From CAZWCE01 sp964632505 (lineage in GTDB: Bacteria; Planctomycetota; Planctomycetia; Pirellulales; Thermoguttaceae): 64,000 bases of DNA. The translations under genes were made by a program, and so were the position numbers. Under the pieces are notes generated by a model that saw nothing but the letters and a program-made list of their open reading frames with translations, was not told where the DNA came from and made no database searches. Location of the stretch: the NCBI GenBank assembly GCA_964632505.1, contig CAZWCE010000005.1, forward strand, positions 240,574-304,573. Direction: 5' to 3'. How positions within the stretch are numbered: position 1 is the stretch's first letter; every line of letters begins with the position of its first letter. Positions 17,736 to 25,474 of the stretch are shown here, piece by piece.

Positions 17736-18602
17736 TCAGCTTTCGGCCATCTGCTTCGCGGCCTGGAGCGTGTTCTTCAGAAGCATGGCGATCGTGAGTG
17801 GGCCGACGCCTCCCGGGACGGGGGTGATCGCTCCGGCGACCTCCTTGGCCGCCTCGAAGTCGACATCGCCGAAGAGACCTTCCGGCGTCCGGTTCATGCC
17901 GACGTCGACGACCGCGGCACCCGGTTTGACCATGTCGGCGGTGATGAACTTCGCTTGACCGATGGCGACGATGAGGATATCGGCCCCTCGGGTTACGTCG
18001 CCCAGGTGCCGGGTCCGACTGTGGCAGAAGGTGACCGTCGCGTTGCCGCCCTCGCCGCGCTGGACGAGCATCATGCCCATCGGTTTTCCGACGATATCGC
18101 TTCGGCCGACCACGACGACATGACGGCCGGCCGTCTCGATGCCCGATCGGATCAGCATCTGCTGGATTCCCTGCGGGGTGCAGGGGAGGAACCGGGGGCG
18201 ACCTTGCATGAGCAGACCGACGTTGTGCGGGTGGAAGGCGTCGACGTCCTTTTCCGGGGAGACCGCATCGAGGATGAGTTTCTGATCGATCTGGTCGGGC
18301 AAAGGGAGTTGCACGAGAATGCCGTGAACGGTCGGGTCGTGGTTCAATTCCCGGACCAATTCGAGCAGTTCCTCGGTCGTCGTGGCGGCTTCCTTCAGGA
18401 GGACGCAGCTGGTCAGCCCGACTTTTTCACAGGCCTTTTCCTTGTTGCGGACGTAGATTTTGCTCGCGGGATCCGCCCCCACCAGAACCGCCGCCAAGCA
18501 GGGGGTGATCTTCGTGGCGGAGGTGAATTTCTCCACCTCCGTGGCGATTTCCGCGCGGATCTCTTTGGAAAGTTGACGGCCGTCGAGTAGCGTGGCGCTC
18601 AC
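17736..18602 (-). CDS. folD: Bifunctional methylenetetrahydrofolate dehydrogenase/cyclohydrolase
   Basis: 288-residue cytosolic enzyme interconverting 5,10-methylene- and 10-formyl-tetrahydrofolate. Visible family motifs are KIYVRNKEKACEKVG (catalytic Lys), LVQLPLPDQID, PCTPQGI, VVVGRSDIVGKP (NADP site) and PVPGGVGPLTIAML near the end. GTG 18602 is taken as start: GGAG lies seven bases upstream and the length fits (about 285). The frame is open further upstream but without similarity. It converges with the DUF4105 gene, only 14 bases apart. Confidence 0.94.
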   Translation of the reverse strand: MSATLLDGRQLSKEIRAEIATEVEKFTSATKITPCLAAVLVGADPASKIYVRNKEKACEKVGLTSCVLLKEAATTTEELLELVRELNHDPTVHGILVQLPLPDQIDQKLILDAVSPEKDVDAFHPHNVGLLMQGRPRFLPCTPQGIQQMLIRSGIETAGRHVVVVGRSDIVGKPMGMMLVQRGEGGNATVTFCHSRTRHLGDVTRGADILIVAIGQAKFITADMVKPGAAVVDVGMNRTPEGLFGDVDFEAAKEVAGAITPVPGGVGPLTIAMLLKNTLQAAKQMAES

Positions 18603-18936
18603 CGAATTGCTCCTTTTTCGCTGGGAATCCTGGAATCGTCGAGACATCGTGACGCCATCCCGGTCGGAGGAGTTCTCCGGGGCCGTCTTCGCGGCGAAAG
18701 GCGACCGAGCACTCGGCGTCATCAAGGCCGCATTATACCCGTTCGAGGCCGGTTCGCAAAGGAGCCGCCGGTTTTCGCGCCGGGCAAAGGGGGCTATAAT
18801 CCAAGCAGTTTCCCCGGGCATGCCCCTTTGGCGGGAAACGCCGATTCGCCCGGCGGCGGATTCGGCGAGATCGAGGAAACCATCGAGAGGGAAGAAGAGC
18901 ATTCAATTGGATGACAGTCATGGCGATGAGGCACCG

Positions 18937-19854
18937 ATGGAGATGATGAAAATCCTGTGGAGCGCAATTCAGGGCCTCTTCGAGAACCTCAAGAATGCCG
19001 GTTATCGTTGGGCGACCGACGATTGCAATCTTTGGGCGATGGCGACCGCCTACACCGCCGTTTTTTCCCTCCTGCCGTTGATGTTGGTGCTGATGTCGAT
19101 TCTCGGCTTCGTACTCGAATATTCCCCGGATGCCCAGACCGCTCAGGCCGAATTATTGAGCATGATCGGCGAGGCGACCAATCCGGAGATCGCCGGCTTC
19201 GTCGAGAAATTTCTCTCCGATATCCGGGGCAAGGCGGGTCTGACCGGGCCGTTCGCTCTGGCTTTTCTAGCCGTCGCCGGGGTGGGGATCTTCTCGACCG
19301 TCGGCGCCGCCTTCGACCGCATCTGGCAGGTTCCCTTGAAGCTCAAGTTCACGCGGCTTCTCGGCTATACCATTCTCGGCAGGCTGCGCGGCATCGTCGT
19401 CCTATTGGGCGTGGGGTTGTTGCTGGTGGTGGCATTCATTCTCGGTGGTGTGTTCTCGGCCGCCAGGCCCTATCTGATCGCCATCGAAACCGACAGTCCC
19501 CTGTTCGAATTCGTGCAGGAATTGCTGAACGCTTCGGCCACCTTCGTCTTCAATTGGATCGGTCTGGTGCTCATCTACAAGTGGCTTCCCAAGACGCGCG
19601 TCGGCTGGTTCAGCGCCATGCGAGGCGCCCTGCTCACGGCGGTGCTTTGGGCGGCCGTGCGGCGACTGTTGGGAATGATCCTCATGGCCAACCGCTATTC
19701 CGCTTATGGAGTGATCGGCGCGGTCGTCGTCATCATGCTGTGGAATTATATCGCCGCCTCGCTGCTTTACTTCGGCGCTGAATACGTCCACCTGCTCGAT
19801 AAGAAAGAGCACCCGGAACTGCTCGAAGAAGAAAATCCCCCCGGTGAAATGTGA
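18937..19854 (+). CDS. YihY/BrkB family inner-membrane protein
   Basis: 305-residue integral membrane protein with about six hydrophobic helices. The N-terminal NLWAMATAYTAVFSLLPLM, the LPKTRVGWFSAMRGALLTAVLWA stretch and the NRYSAYGVIGAVVVIMLWNYIAASLLYFGAEY end are hallmarks of the YihY (formerly RNase BN/BrkB) family. Function is not firmly known; the old RNase BN assignment is wrong. ATG 18937 has GAGG five bases upstream. The gene is divergent from folD. Confidence 0.9.
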   Translation: MEMMKILWSAIQGLFENLKNAGYRWATDDCNLWAMATAYTAVFSLLPLMLVLMSILGFVLEYSPDAQTAQAELLSMIGEATNPEIAGFVEKFLSDIRGKAGLTGPFALAFLAVAGVGIFSTVGAAFDRIWQVPLKLKFTRLLGYTILGRLRGIVVLLGVGLLLVVAFILGGVFSAARPYLIAIETDSPLFEFVQELLNASATFVFNWIGLVLIYKWLPKTRVGWFSAMRGALLTAVLWAAVRRLLGMILMANRYSAYGVIGAVVVIMLWNYIAASLLYFGAEYVHLLDKKEHPELLEEENPPGEM

Positions 19855-19917
19855 GAGGTCCCTTTCCTGATTCGGGGCATCGCGGTCGGGCGCGAGGCAC
19901 GCGATCGGAGAGAGTCG

Positions 19918-21435
19918 TCACGGCCGGGGAGTCTGCTCCGCCTTTCCACGATTTCGCAGAAACTCCCGATACTCCCGATCGAGTTCGTCCTCGTCGGTTC
20001 CGGTCCGACGGCGGAGCGTGGCGGGCGTATCCTTGCCGTGGTACACTTCCTGCAGCAGGCGAACGACCGCGTCGCGATACGTCCCTTGATCGAAGTGCAT
20101 CAGGAAATGGGTCAATCCGGCGGCCTGCGTGTAGATCTTCTTCAGATCGTCGTGGGTCTGGAAAGTCCGCATGTCCCAGCGCGTGAACTCCTCAAGCGGG
20201 ATATAGAAGTCGTTTTCCAAGAGGCGATACCGGGCGTTCTGAAGACGAATCTCGTCGTCGAATCCGCCGAGCACATGGTATTTTCCTTCTCTTCGGAGCG
20301 ATTCCATGTACATGGCGATCCCCTCGATGATCCAGAAATTCGAACGCCGGCCCACTTCCGGCGAGACCGGTCGGGTCTCGTGAAAGAGCTGATGGGTCGC
20401 CTCGTGCAGGAGCGTCCGTTCGATGTCGTCGTTCGCTTTGTCGTAGAAGTAGCAGGTCTTGGTCGAGGAGAAGTAGATGCCGACGGTCAGACCGATGTTC
20501 GGTTCGGCCGGTCCCAGTTTGTTGACGTAGCCTTCCTTGGTCTTGAAGAAAATGACCTTATGGCGGGGCAGGTCGACCGGTCCGGATCGGCCGTGGAACA
20601 TCGCCGTGAGCTGTCGCTCAGAGGCGAGAAACTGGAAGAACAGGCGTTTCCACACCCGATACAGTTCCTCGAGACGCCGGCTGAGCCGCACCCCTTCCTC
20701 GATGCTGTGGTTGGTCAAAATGGAATAGTGTTCCGAATCGATCTTCCAGCCGTCTCGGATCGTTTCTCGACGCCGGGCATCTTCCTCGGCGGAAATCCAT
20801 TCGCCCTGGTGATATCGCTTGCCTTCTTCGTAACGATTGACGAAGTGTTCGGGGATCCAACCAAATCGGGGGTGGTCGACGTAGCCCCGGCGAAGACGCT
20901 CGACTTCCCAACGGGTCCGCCATTGATGTTGATACTCCTTGAATCCCAACAGATTGCGGATCGCCTCATGATCGGGGTTCGCGTGCAGCGCCGCCAGTGC
21001 CAGATGCATCGCGAGCGTTCCTCGGCCCTCGCCGGCCGCTTTTTGCGCCAGATCGTAGAGCTTCGCCGCGTAGCCTTTGCGCAACTCCATCCATTTCGCG
21101 TGCCACTGCTTCTGCAAGAGCGTGGCCTCCTCGGGAAGCTGATCCGGCGCAACTTCCAAGGGGAGGACGGGAAGGTAGAGCTTGTCGTCGGCTTTGGGAA
21201 GGACACAACTCCGCGTCCGCCGCGCTTCTTCGGAGAGTCCTTCCTTCTCACACGTTTGGGCGACCGATTCGAGGGCTTCGAGGTAATTTGTCCGTATTTC
21301 GTTGGCGCGGTCGACCAGAGAATCGCCGGCCATTGATGGGGTTATGCCGAAAAAACCGACGGAGAATAACAAGAGAAAAAATGCGACTCCCCGAAGAGAG
21401 CCGTCCGGTCGCTTGCGAGAGAAAAGTCGAATCAT
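19918..21435 (-). CDS. Secreted DUF1570 protein with HExxH zinc motif
   Basis: 505 residues. A basic n-region (MIRLFSRKRPDG) and a hydrophobic stretch ending near SMAG make a signal peptide. The C-terminal half is DUF1570: LLHEATHQLFHET (HExxH zinc-binding motif) near residue 345, then a downstream Glu-containing helix (IIEGIAMYMES), the pattern of a gluzincin/peptidase MA-like fold. It may be a secreted metalloprotease or a catalytically repurposed relative. ATG 21435 is preceded by AAGG; an upstream in-frame ATG at 21474 would add residues before the signal peptide. Confidence 0.82.
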   Translation of the reverse strand: MIRLFSRKRPDGSLRGVAFFLLLFSVGFFGITPSMAGDSLVDRANEIRTNYLEALESVAQTCEKEGLSEEARRTRSCVLPKADDKLYLPVLPLEVAPDQLPEEATLLQKQWHAKWMELRKGYAAKLYDLAQKAAGEGRGTLAMHLALAALHANPDHEAIRNLLGFKEYQHQWRTRWEVERLRRGYVDHPRFGWIPEHFVNRYEEGKRYHQGEWISAEEDARRRETIRDGWKIDSEHYSILTNHSIEEGVRLSRRLEELYRVWKRLFFQFLASERQLTAMFHGRSGPVDLPRHKVIFFKTKEGYVNKLGPAEPNIGLTVGIYFSSTKTCYFYDKANDDIERTLLHEATHQLFHETRPVSPEVGRRSNFWIIEGIAMYMESLRREGKYHVLGGFDDEIRLQNARYRLLENDFYIPLEEFTRWDMRTFQTHDDLKKIYTQAAGLTHFLMHFDQGTYRDAVVRLLQEVYHGKDTPATLRRRTGTDEDELDREYREFLRNRGKAEQTPRP

Positions 21436-21868
21436 AAAAAACCTTGGGAGAACCAGATGAGAAATGAAGATCATGGATTTGCTAAATCGTTGCTATTTAA
21501 TGAGATAATCGCCTCACCCCCTCGGGAGGGTGGCTTCCGGAAAAATGCTGCGATTGCCCCGGGGGCCGGGTTGCAGAAAATGGTTGTCCTAAGAAAATTA
21601 TATTTACTTTTTACAAAAAATCACCATAAAAAACTTGACGAAAAATGGGTTGGCTGGAAAAAATGGAAAAACAGTATTGGTTTTTTTGAAAAACTTTTTC
21701 TTTCAGTTTTCCTTGGTTTCACTTATCAAATACATCTCTGTTTCAACTTTCCTCCTTCGCTCCGACAGTCTCTTGCAGTTGTACGTTGATCAATCGGTTC
21801 GGTCGACGCGACACTCCTCCAACGCGAGGGAAGTTCTGACGGAGTCCCTTATGCAGGATCCCTGAAAA
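21436..21868. other. AT-rich divergent promoter region
   Basis: 433 bases between divergently read genes, markedly richer in A and T than the flanks, with several T-runs. On the minus strand a perfect TATAAT lies at 21597-21602, which could drive the DUF1570 gene, though no good -35 is seen. The 110-codon open frame across this stretch reads as noise. Confidence 0.4.
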
Positions 21869-23062
21869 ATGTCTCCGAACAAAACGGCATCATTTGACGA
21901 ATTGCAAATCGCGGCCCATTTTGAACAGATTCGTGGCATCCTCCTCCAGGAGGAATACCGGGAGCATCGGGAACGTCCTCTGGCGTTTTGGAGTCTTCCC
22001 TCCGACCGACGATTGCCCCTGGCGTTCATGGGTCGGACGATTCGTGAAATTCTCGATACCCCGTTTGAGGATCTTGCCAGCACCCCCAGCATTGGAGAAA
22101 AGAAGATTCGTTCCCTGCTTCGATTGCTCGGTAGGGCCGTAAACACCAAGGCTCACGATTTGCCTCAGAACGATGTCATTGCCGTGGAGACTCCCGGCGA
22201 AGCCTCCGAAACTCCCTCCCGACCTTTCGATTACGCAAGCGTTTCGGAAATTGAATGGAAAAAGTGGCAGAAGATGATTCTGGACAAAGGGCTCGGCGAT
22301 GAGATGATCGGCCGACTGAGTCCTTCGCTCGAAGGCATGACCAGGAGCATTTGGAACAAGCCGCTGAAGGAGTATGCCCGGATTTCCCTCGAAGATCTCC
22401 GATCGATGAAAACGCACGGGGAAAAGAGAATCCAGTCGATTCTGAGCGTCTTCCACGGGGTCTACCGCGTGGTGAGTCAACTCGATTCGCCGGGACATCT
22501 TTCACTGCGATTGATGCCGAAATGGATCGACCGCGCCGAAACCTGGGTCCAGATTCAATTGCAGCAGTGGGGCATTCCCCGGCAGGAGATCATTCTCGAC
22601 GGTTTCATCATGCCTTTGGTCGAGCAGGTGCGCATCGACGCATCGCCTCAGGTGGTGCAACTGGCCGAAAACAGGCTGGGTTTGCACCATAGCATCACCA
22701 GCGTCCGCCAGGCCGCCAAGAATATGGGGCTCGCCCGGGCTCGGGTCTACCAGCTTCTCAATGAAATCAACGATATCATGATGGTTCGCTGGCCGACGGG
22801 ACGCTCTCAAGTCTACCAACTTCAGGACAAGTTCATTCAGGAAAAGCGCGATCATCTATCCTCCGACTTCTTCGAACAGTTTCACGCGGCGGTCGAGTTG
22901 TTTTATCCGGGATCGCGTCGGGGAGCCGCCGGACCGATCGCACCGCCGGAACATATCGAATGCCTCTTGCATCGGGAGAAAACCCCCGGCAACAATGGTC
23001 GCCGTAACGGCATGCAAGCGGTCGGCGACGGTTCCCCCTCGGAACTGTTCTCGGAGAGTTGA
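21869..23062 (+). CDS. Putative DNA-binding protein with two HhH-like segments and an HTH
   Basis: 397 residues, cytosolic, not recognised as a named family. Two similar segments resemble the helix-hairpin-helix of the RNA polymerase alpha C-terminal domain: around 50-90 (TIREILDTPFEDLASTPSIG, then EKKIRSLLRLL) and around 165-205 (EYARISLEDLRSMKTHGEKR, then IQSILSVFHG). The region about 265-315 (SITSVRQAAKNMGLARARVY, then QLLNEIN) looks like a sigma-region-4/MarR-type helix-turn-helix. The last 60 residues are polar. A role in transcription or DNA structure is inferred only from these motifs. It is monocistronic, behind an AT-rich region. Confidence 0.7.
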   Translation: MSPNKTASFDELQIAAHFEQIRGILLQEEYREHRERPLAFWSLPSDRRLPLAFMGRTIREILDTPFEDLASTPSIGEKKIRSLLRLLGRAVNTKAHDLPQNDVIAVETPGEASETPSRPFDYASVSEIEWKKWQKMILDKGLGDEMIGRLSPSLEGMTRSIWNKPLKEYARISLEDLRSMKTHGEKRIQSILSVFHGVYRVVSQLDSPGHLSLRLMPKWIDRAETWVQIQLQQWGIPRQEIILDGFIMPLVEQVRIDASPQVVQLAENRLGLHHSITSVRQAAKNMGLARARVYQLLNEINDIMMVRWPTGRSQVYQLQDKFIQEKRDHLSSDFFEQFHAAVELFYPGSRRGAAGPIAPPEHIECLLHREKTPGNNGRRNGMQAVGDGSPSELFSES

Positions 23063-23089
23063 TCCCCGTTTTTTTTCCTCAGACAGCGC

Positions 23090-23134
23090 AAAAAAAAAAC
23101 GCCCCCGAACGGTCGAGCTCGAACCGGGGGGCGG
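23090..23134 (-). terminator. Rho-independent terminator of the DUF1080 gene
   Basis: On the minus strand a CGCCCCC/GGGGGCG-type stem (23100-23134, with an inner TCGAGCTCGA palindrome) is followed by a run of nine to ten U (A-run 23090-23099). It lies 25 bases past the DUF1080 stop codon. Confidence 0.8.
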
Positions 23135-23158
23135 AAAAGATGCGGGCCCATCCTGGTT

Positions 23159-23797
23159 TTACTTGGCGTCGGCGGGCAATTTCTTCAGGTAGACATTTTT
23201 GAACTCCGGAACGCTTCCCGGATCGTGCTGCTGTAGAGCGATCATGCCGCCTTGCCCGATGAACTTCTCGCCGGAGTTTTTCATGGCTTTCGGTTGGACG
23301 TACGTGTAGAGGACCTTGTCGTCGACCGAGACGGTCAACGTGTTTCCGACGACCTTCAGATGGTAGGTGAACCAAGTATCGGCCGCGGCCGGAGACTCGA
23401 AGATTTTGATGATGCCGTAAAGGCTCCCCGTCTTCACGGGGTCGCGGTGGGAGGTGTTGATCTGCATCTCGAATCCGTCGACCGGCCAGCCTTCATCGAC
23501 CCAAGGGGCGTGAAAATAGAGTCCCGAGTTCCCTTGCTCGTTGATTTTCACGTCGATCTTCAGCTCGAAATTCTCGAGTTGCTCCATGTAATAAAGGTGG
23601 CAACGTCCGCCGTGTCCGACGATTGCGCCGTCCTCGACGGTGAACTTCCCGCCCGACTCGTTCGCTTTCCAGCCTTCGAGATTCTCGCCGTTGAAGATCT
23701 TCTGCCAGCCGTCCTCCTGTGAAGGTTCTTCGCCGCGGAGATCTCCGGCGACACAAAGCAGTAGGGCGAGGCACATGGAAATCATAGGCTTGAACAT
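23159..23797 (-). CDS. Secreted DUF1080 protein (3-keto-disaccharide hydrolase-like)
   Basis: 212 residues with an N-terminal signal peptide (MISMCLALLLCVAGDLRG). The rest is a single DUF1080 concanavalin-like beta sandwich: WQKIFNGENLEGWKA at the start, GNSGLYFHAPW in the middle and PGSVPEFKNVYLKKL at the end. Some DUF1080 members hydrolyse 3-keto-glycosides and others bind sugars; planctomycetes carry many copies. AGAGGAACC gives a good ribosome binding site before ATG 23797. Confidence 0.9.
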   Translation of the reverse strand: MFKPMISMCLALLLCVAGDLRGEEPSQEDGWQKIFNGENLEGWKANESGGKFTVEDGAIVGHGGRCHLYYMEQLENFELKIDVKINEQGNSGLYFHAPWVDEGWPVDGFEMQINTSHRDPVKTGSLYGIIKIFESPAAADTWFTYHLKVVGNTLTVSVDDKVLYTYVQPKAMKNSGEKFIGQGGMIALQQHDPGSVPEFKNVYLKKLPADAK

Positions 23798-23890
23798 GGT
23801 GGTTCCTCTCTATATGGGGTGATGAAAGAATGGAATTTTCAAAAAGACGGGGGGCTGCCGGTCGAGGTGCCGCGACGGTCGGAAGCGGAG

Positions 23891-24715
23891 TTACCTCTCG
23901 CTTTCCAGCGGACCGCCGAAGGCTTCGGGGAGGACCGGTCCTTCGATCCGTTGTATGGACCAGCCGCCGGCATGTTTTTCTTCCCAGTACCAGCGCTTCG
24001 CGGTGGCGCGGAGAAAAAACGTTTCTTTCTCGCCCGACGCGTTCGGATAGGTCACCGCATAGGTCATTTGGACGAAGTCGTTTTTCGGTTGGAGCACGAC
24101 CTGATCGACTTGGTAGAAATCGTATTGAGCCTTCTCTCCCAGCTCCAGAAGGGTCCGGATCACCGGGTCCCGCGTGATGCCTTCGATCCGTTGGAAGAGG
24201 TCTTCCCGGCTCAAGAGCTCCTTCCACAACGCTTCTTCGTTTGCGACCACCAGTCTCTGCCAGTAGGGGTATTGCAACTGTTCGAGCAGGTGAGGTTTGT
24301 CTTCTCGAGCGCAATCGATCCAGACATTCATGAACTGCTTGGCTTCTTGTACCAGGAGTTGCTGGTAGACCGATCGTCGGGTCACCTCGCCGGAGACCGA
24401 CAGAAAAGCCAAGGCGATGCCGGAGATCGCCATCCATTTGCCGGTGAGCATCGATCCTTGACGGCCGAATCGAACGAGGGCCGTGAAACCGAACGCCACC
24501 GCGGCGATCGCCAGGAGCATGCCGATGACCGTAAAAAAGAAAATCAGCAGCGCTCCGATGCCCGTGATCAGCGAGAGCAGCGCCACTACGCTCAAGGATT
24601 GGTAGGATTCGACCTCTTCGATCTCGGGCGTTTCCTCCCAGTGCTGGGAAAAAAGGGATCCGGGGGTCGGTTCCTCGGGGGCGTTCTTTTCGCGCGAAGG
24701 TTCCCGATCGGTCAT
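23891..24715 (-). CDS. Membrane protein of unknown function (DUF4190-like N-terminus)
   Basis: 274 residues. A polar N-terminus of about 40 residues leads to two or three adjacent helices (SVVALLSLITGIGALLIFFF, VIGMLLAIAAVAFGFTALV, then GKWMAISGIALAFLSV), an arrangement like DUF4190. A soluble C-terminal domain of about 165 residues, rich in aromatic and charged residues, follows and probably lies outside. It is the last gene of a leftward run with the CvpA-like, PilB-like and PilT genes; the functional link is unknown. Confidence 0.65.
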   Translation of the reverse strand: MTDREPSREKNAPEEPTPGSLFSQHWEETPEIEEVESYQSLSVVALLSLITGIGALLIFFFTVIGMLLAIAAVAFGFTALVRFGRQGSMLTGKWMAISGIALAFLSVSGEVTRRSVYQQLLVQEAKQFMNVWIDCAREDKPHLLEQLQYPYWQRLVVANEEALWKELLSREDLFQRIEGITRDPVIRTLLELGEKAQYDFYQVDQVVLQPKNDFVQMTYAVTYPNASGEKETFFLRATAKRWYWEEKHAGGWSIQRIEGPVLPEAFGGPLESER

Positions 24716-24762
24716 GGTGGTTCATTCTCCCGAAGTTCTCGATGCGCCGGCGTCGGAAGCGG

Positions 24763-25389
24763 CTAGTCGACAAACGGCGGCTTGCGTTCCTTCAACATGT
24801 TCTTGCTCTTGGCGGCCTGATAGACGACGGCCCGCCGGGCGGCGTGCTTGTCGATGAACTTTTGCTGGGGGTCGAACTCGTTCGGCTCCCCGAAGTTGCT
24901 CAAGGGGCCCGTCGAACGATGCTTGGTGAGCGCCAAGAGCGTTGCCTCCACGCTTCCCTTTTTTCTCATTTCCGGTTTGAAGCCGTCCAGGCAGAATTTC
25001 GGCGGCATGGGAGCCAGGTGCAGGGTGAAAAACAGGAACATATTCAGCGAGACCGAAATGAGGATCAGCACCACCAGGTTGCCGAGATTCTCCACCAAAC
25101 CGGGAAAGAGCAGTTTCACGCGGGAAATTCGGTTGGTGATGAGCTTCAGCAAAAAGAAAGACAGCAGGAACACCAGCCACGCGGCGACGAAATCCCAGAA
25201 GAGCAGCCCCTGGGGTACGAATCCGGCGAGGAGCTTGGCGAGCATCTCCCAGTAGTTGATGGCGAACATCGTCGCGAAGGAGATGTTGAACAGCGTGATC
25301 GTGTTGCCCCAAAGGCCTTCGGTCCAGCAGAACCCGAGAAAGGCGATGGTGAGGAAGACGGCGACCGCTATTAATATGAGTTCACCCAT
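24763..25389 (-). CDS. CvpA-like membrane protein
   Basis: 208 residues with four hydrophobic helices in the first 125 (GELILIAVAVFLTIAFLGFC, a helix after INYWEMLAK, FVAAWLVFLLSFFLLKLITN and LVVLILISVSLNMFLFFTLH). The helix spacing and the Gly/Trp-containing first loop fit the CvpA/colicin V production family. A charged cytosolic tail of about 75 residues follows. The match is by layout rather than by a diagnostic motif, so the family call is moderate. Confidence 0.6.
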   Translation of the reverse strand: MGELILIAVAVFLTIAFLGFCWTEGLWGNTITLFNISFATMFAINYWEMLAKLLAGFVPQGLLFWDFVAAWLVFLLSFFLLKLITNRISRVKLLFPGLVENLGNLVVLILISVSLNMFLFFTLHLAPMPPKFCLDGFKPEMRKKGSVEATLLALTKHRSTGPLSNFGEPNEFDPQQKFIDKHAARRAVVYQAAKSKNMLKERKPPFVD

Positions 25390-25474
25390 GGTTCTTTCAT
25401 TCCGTGTTGTTTGATGATTTCATCGGGAAAAAACGAAGGAGGACGGTTCGAAAGGCGTGGTGTCGTTGGGGGAA

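Noticed and set aside
21457..21789. 110-codon frame in the AT-rich divergent region
   Set aside because: Lys/Phe-rich low-complexity product over T-runs; no ribosome binding site and no similarity.
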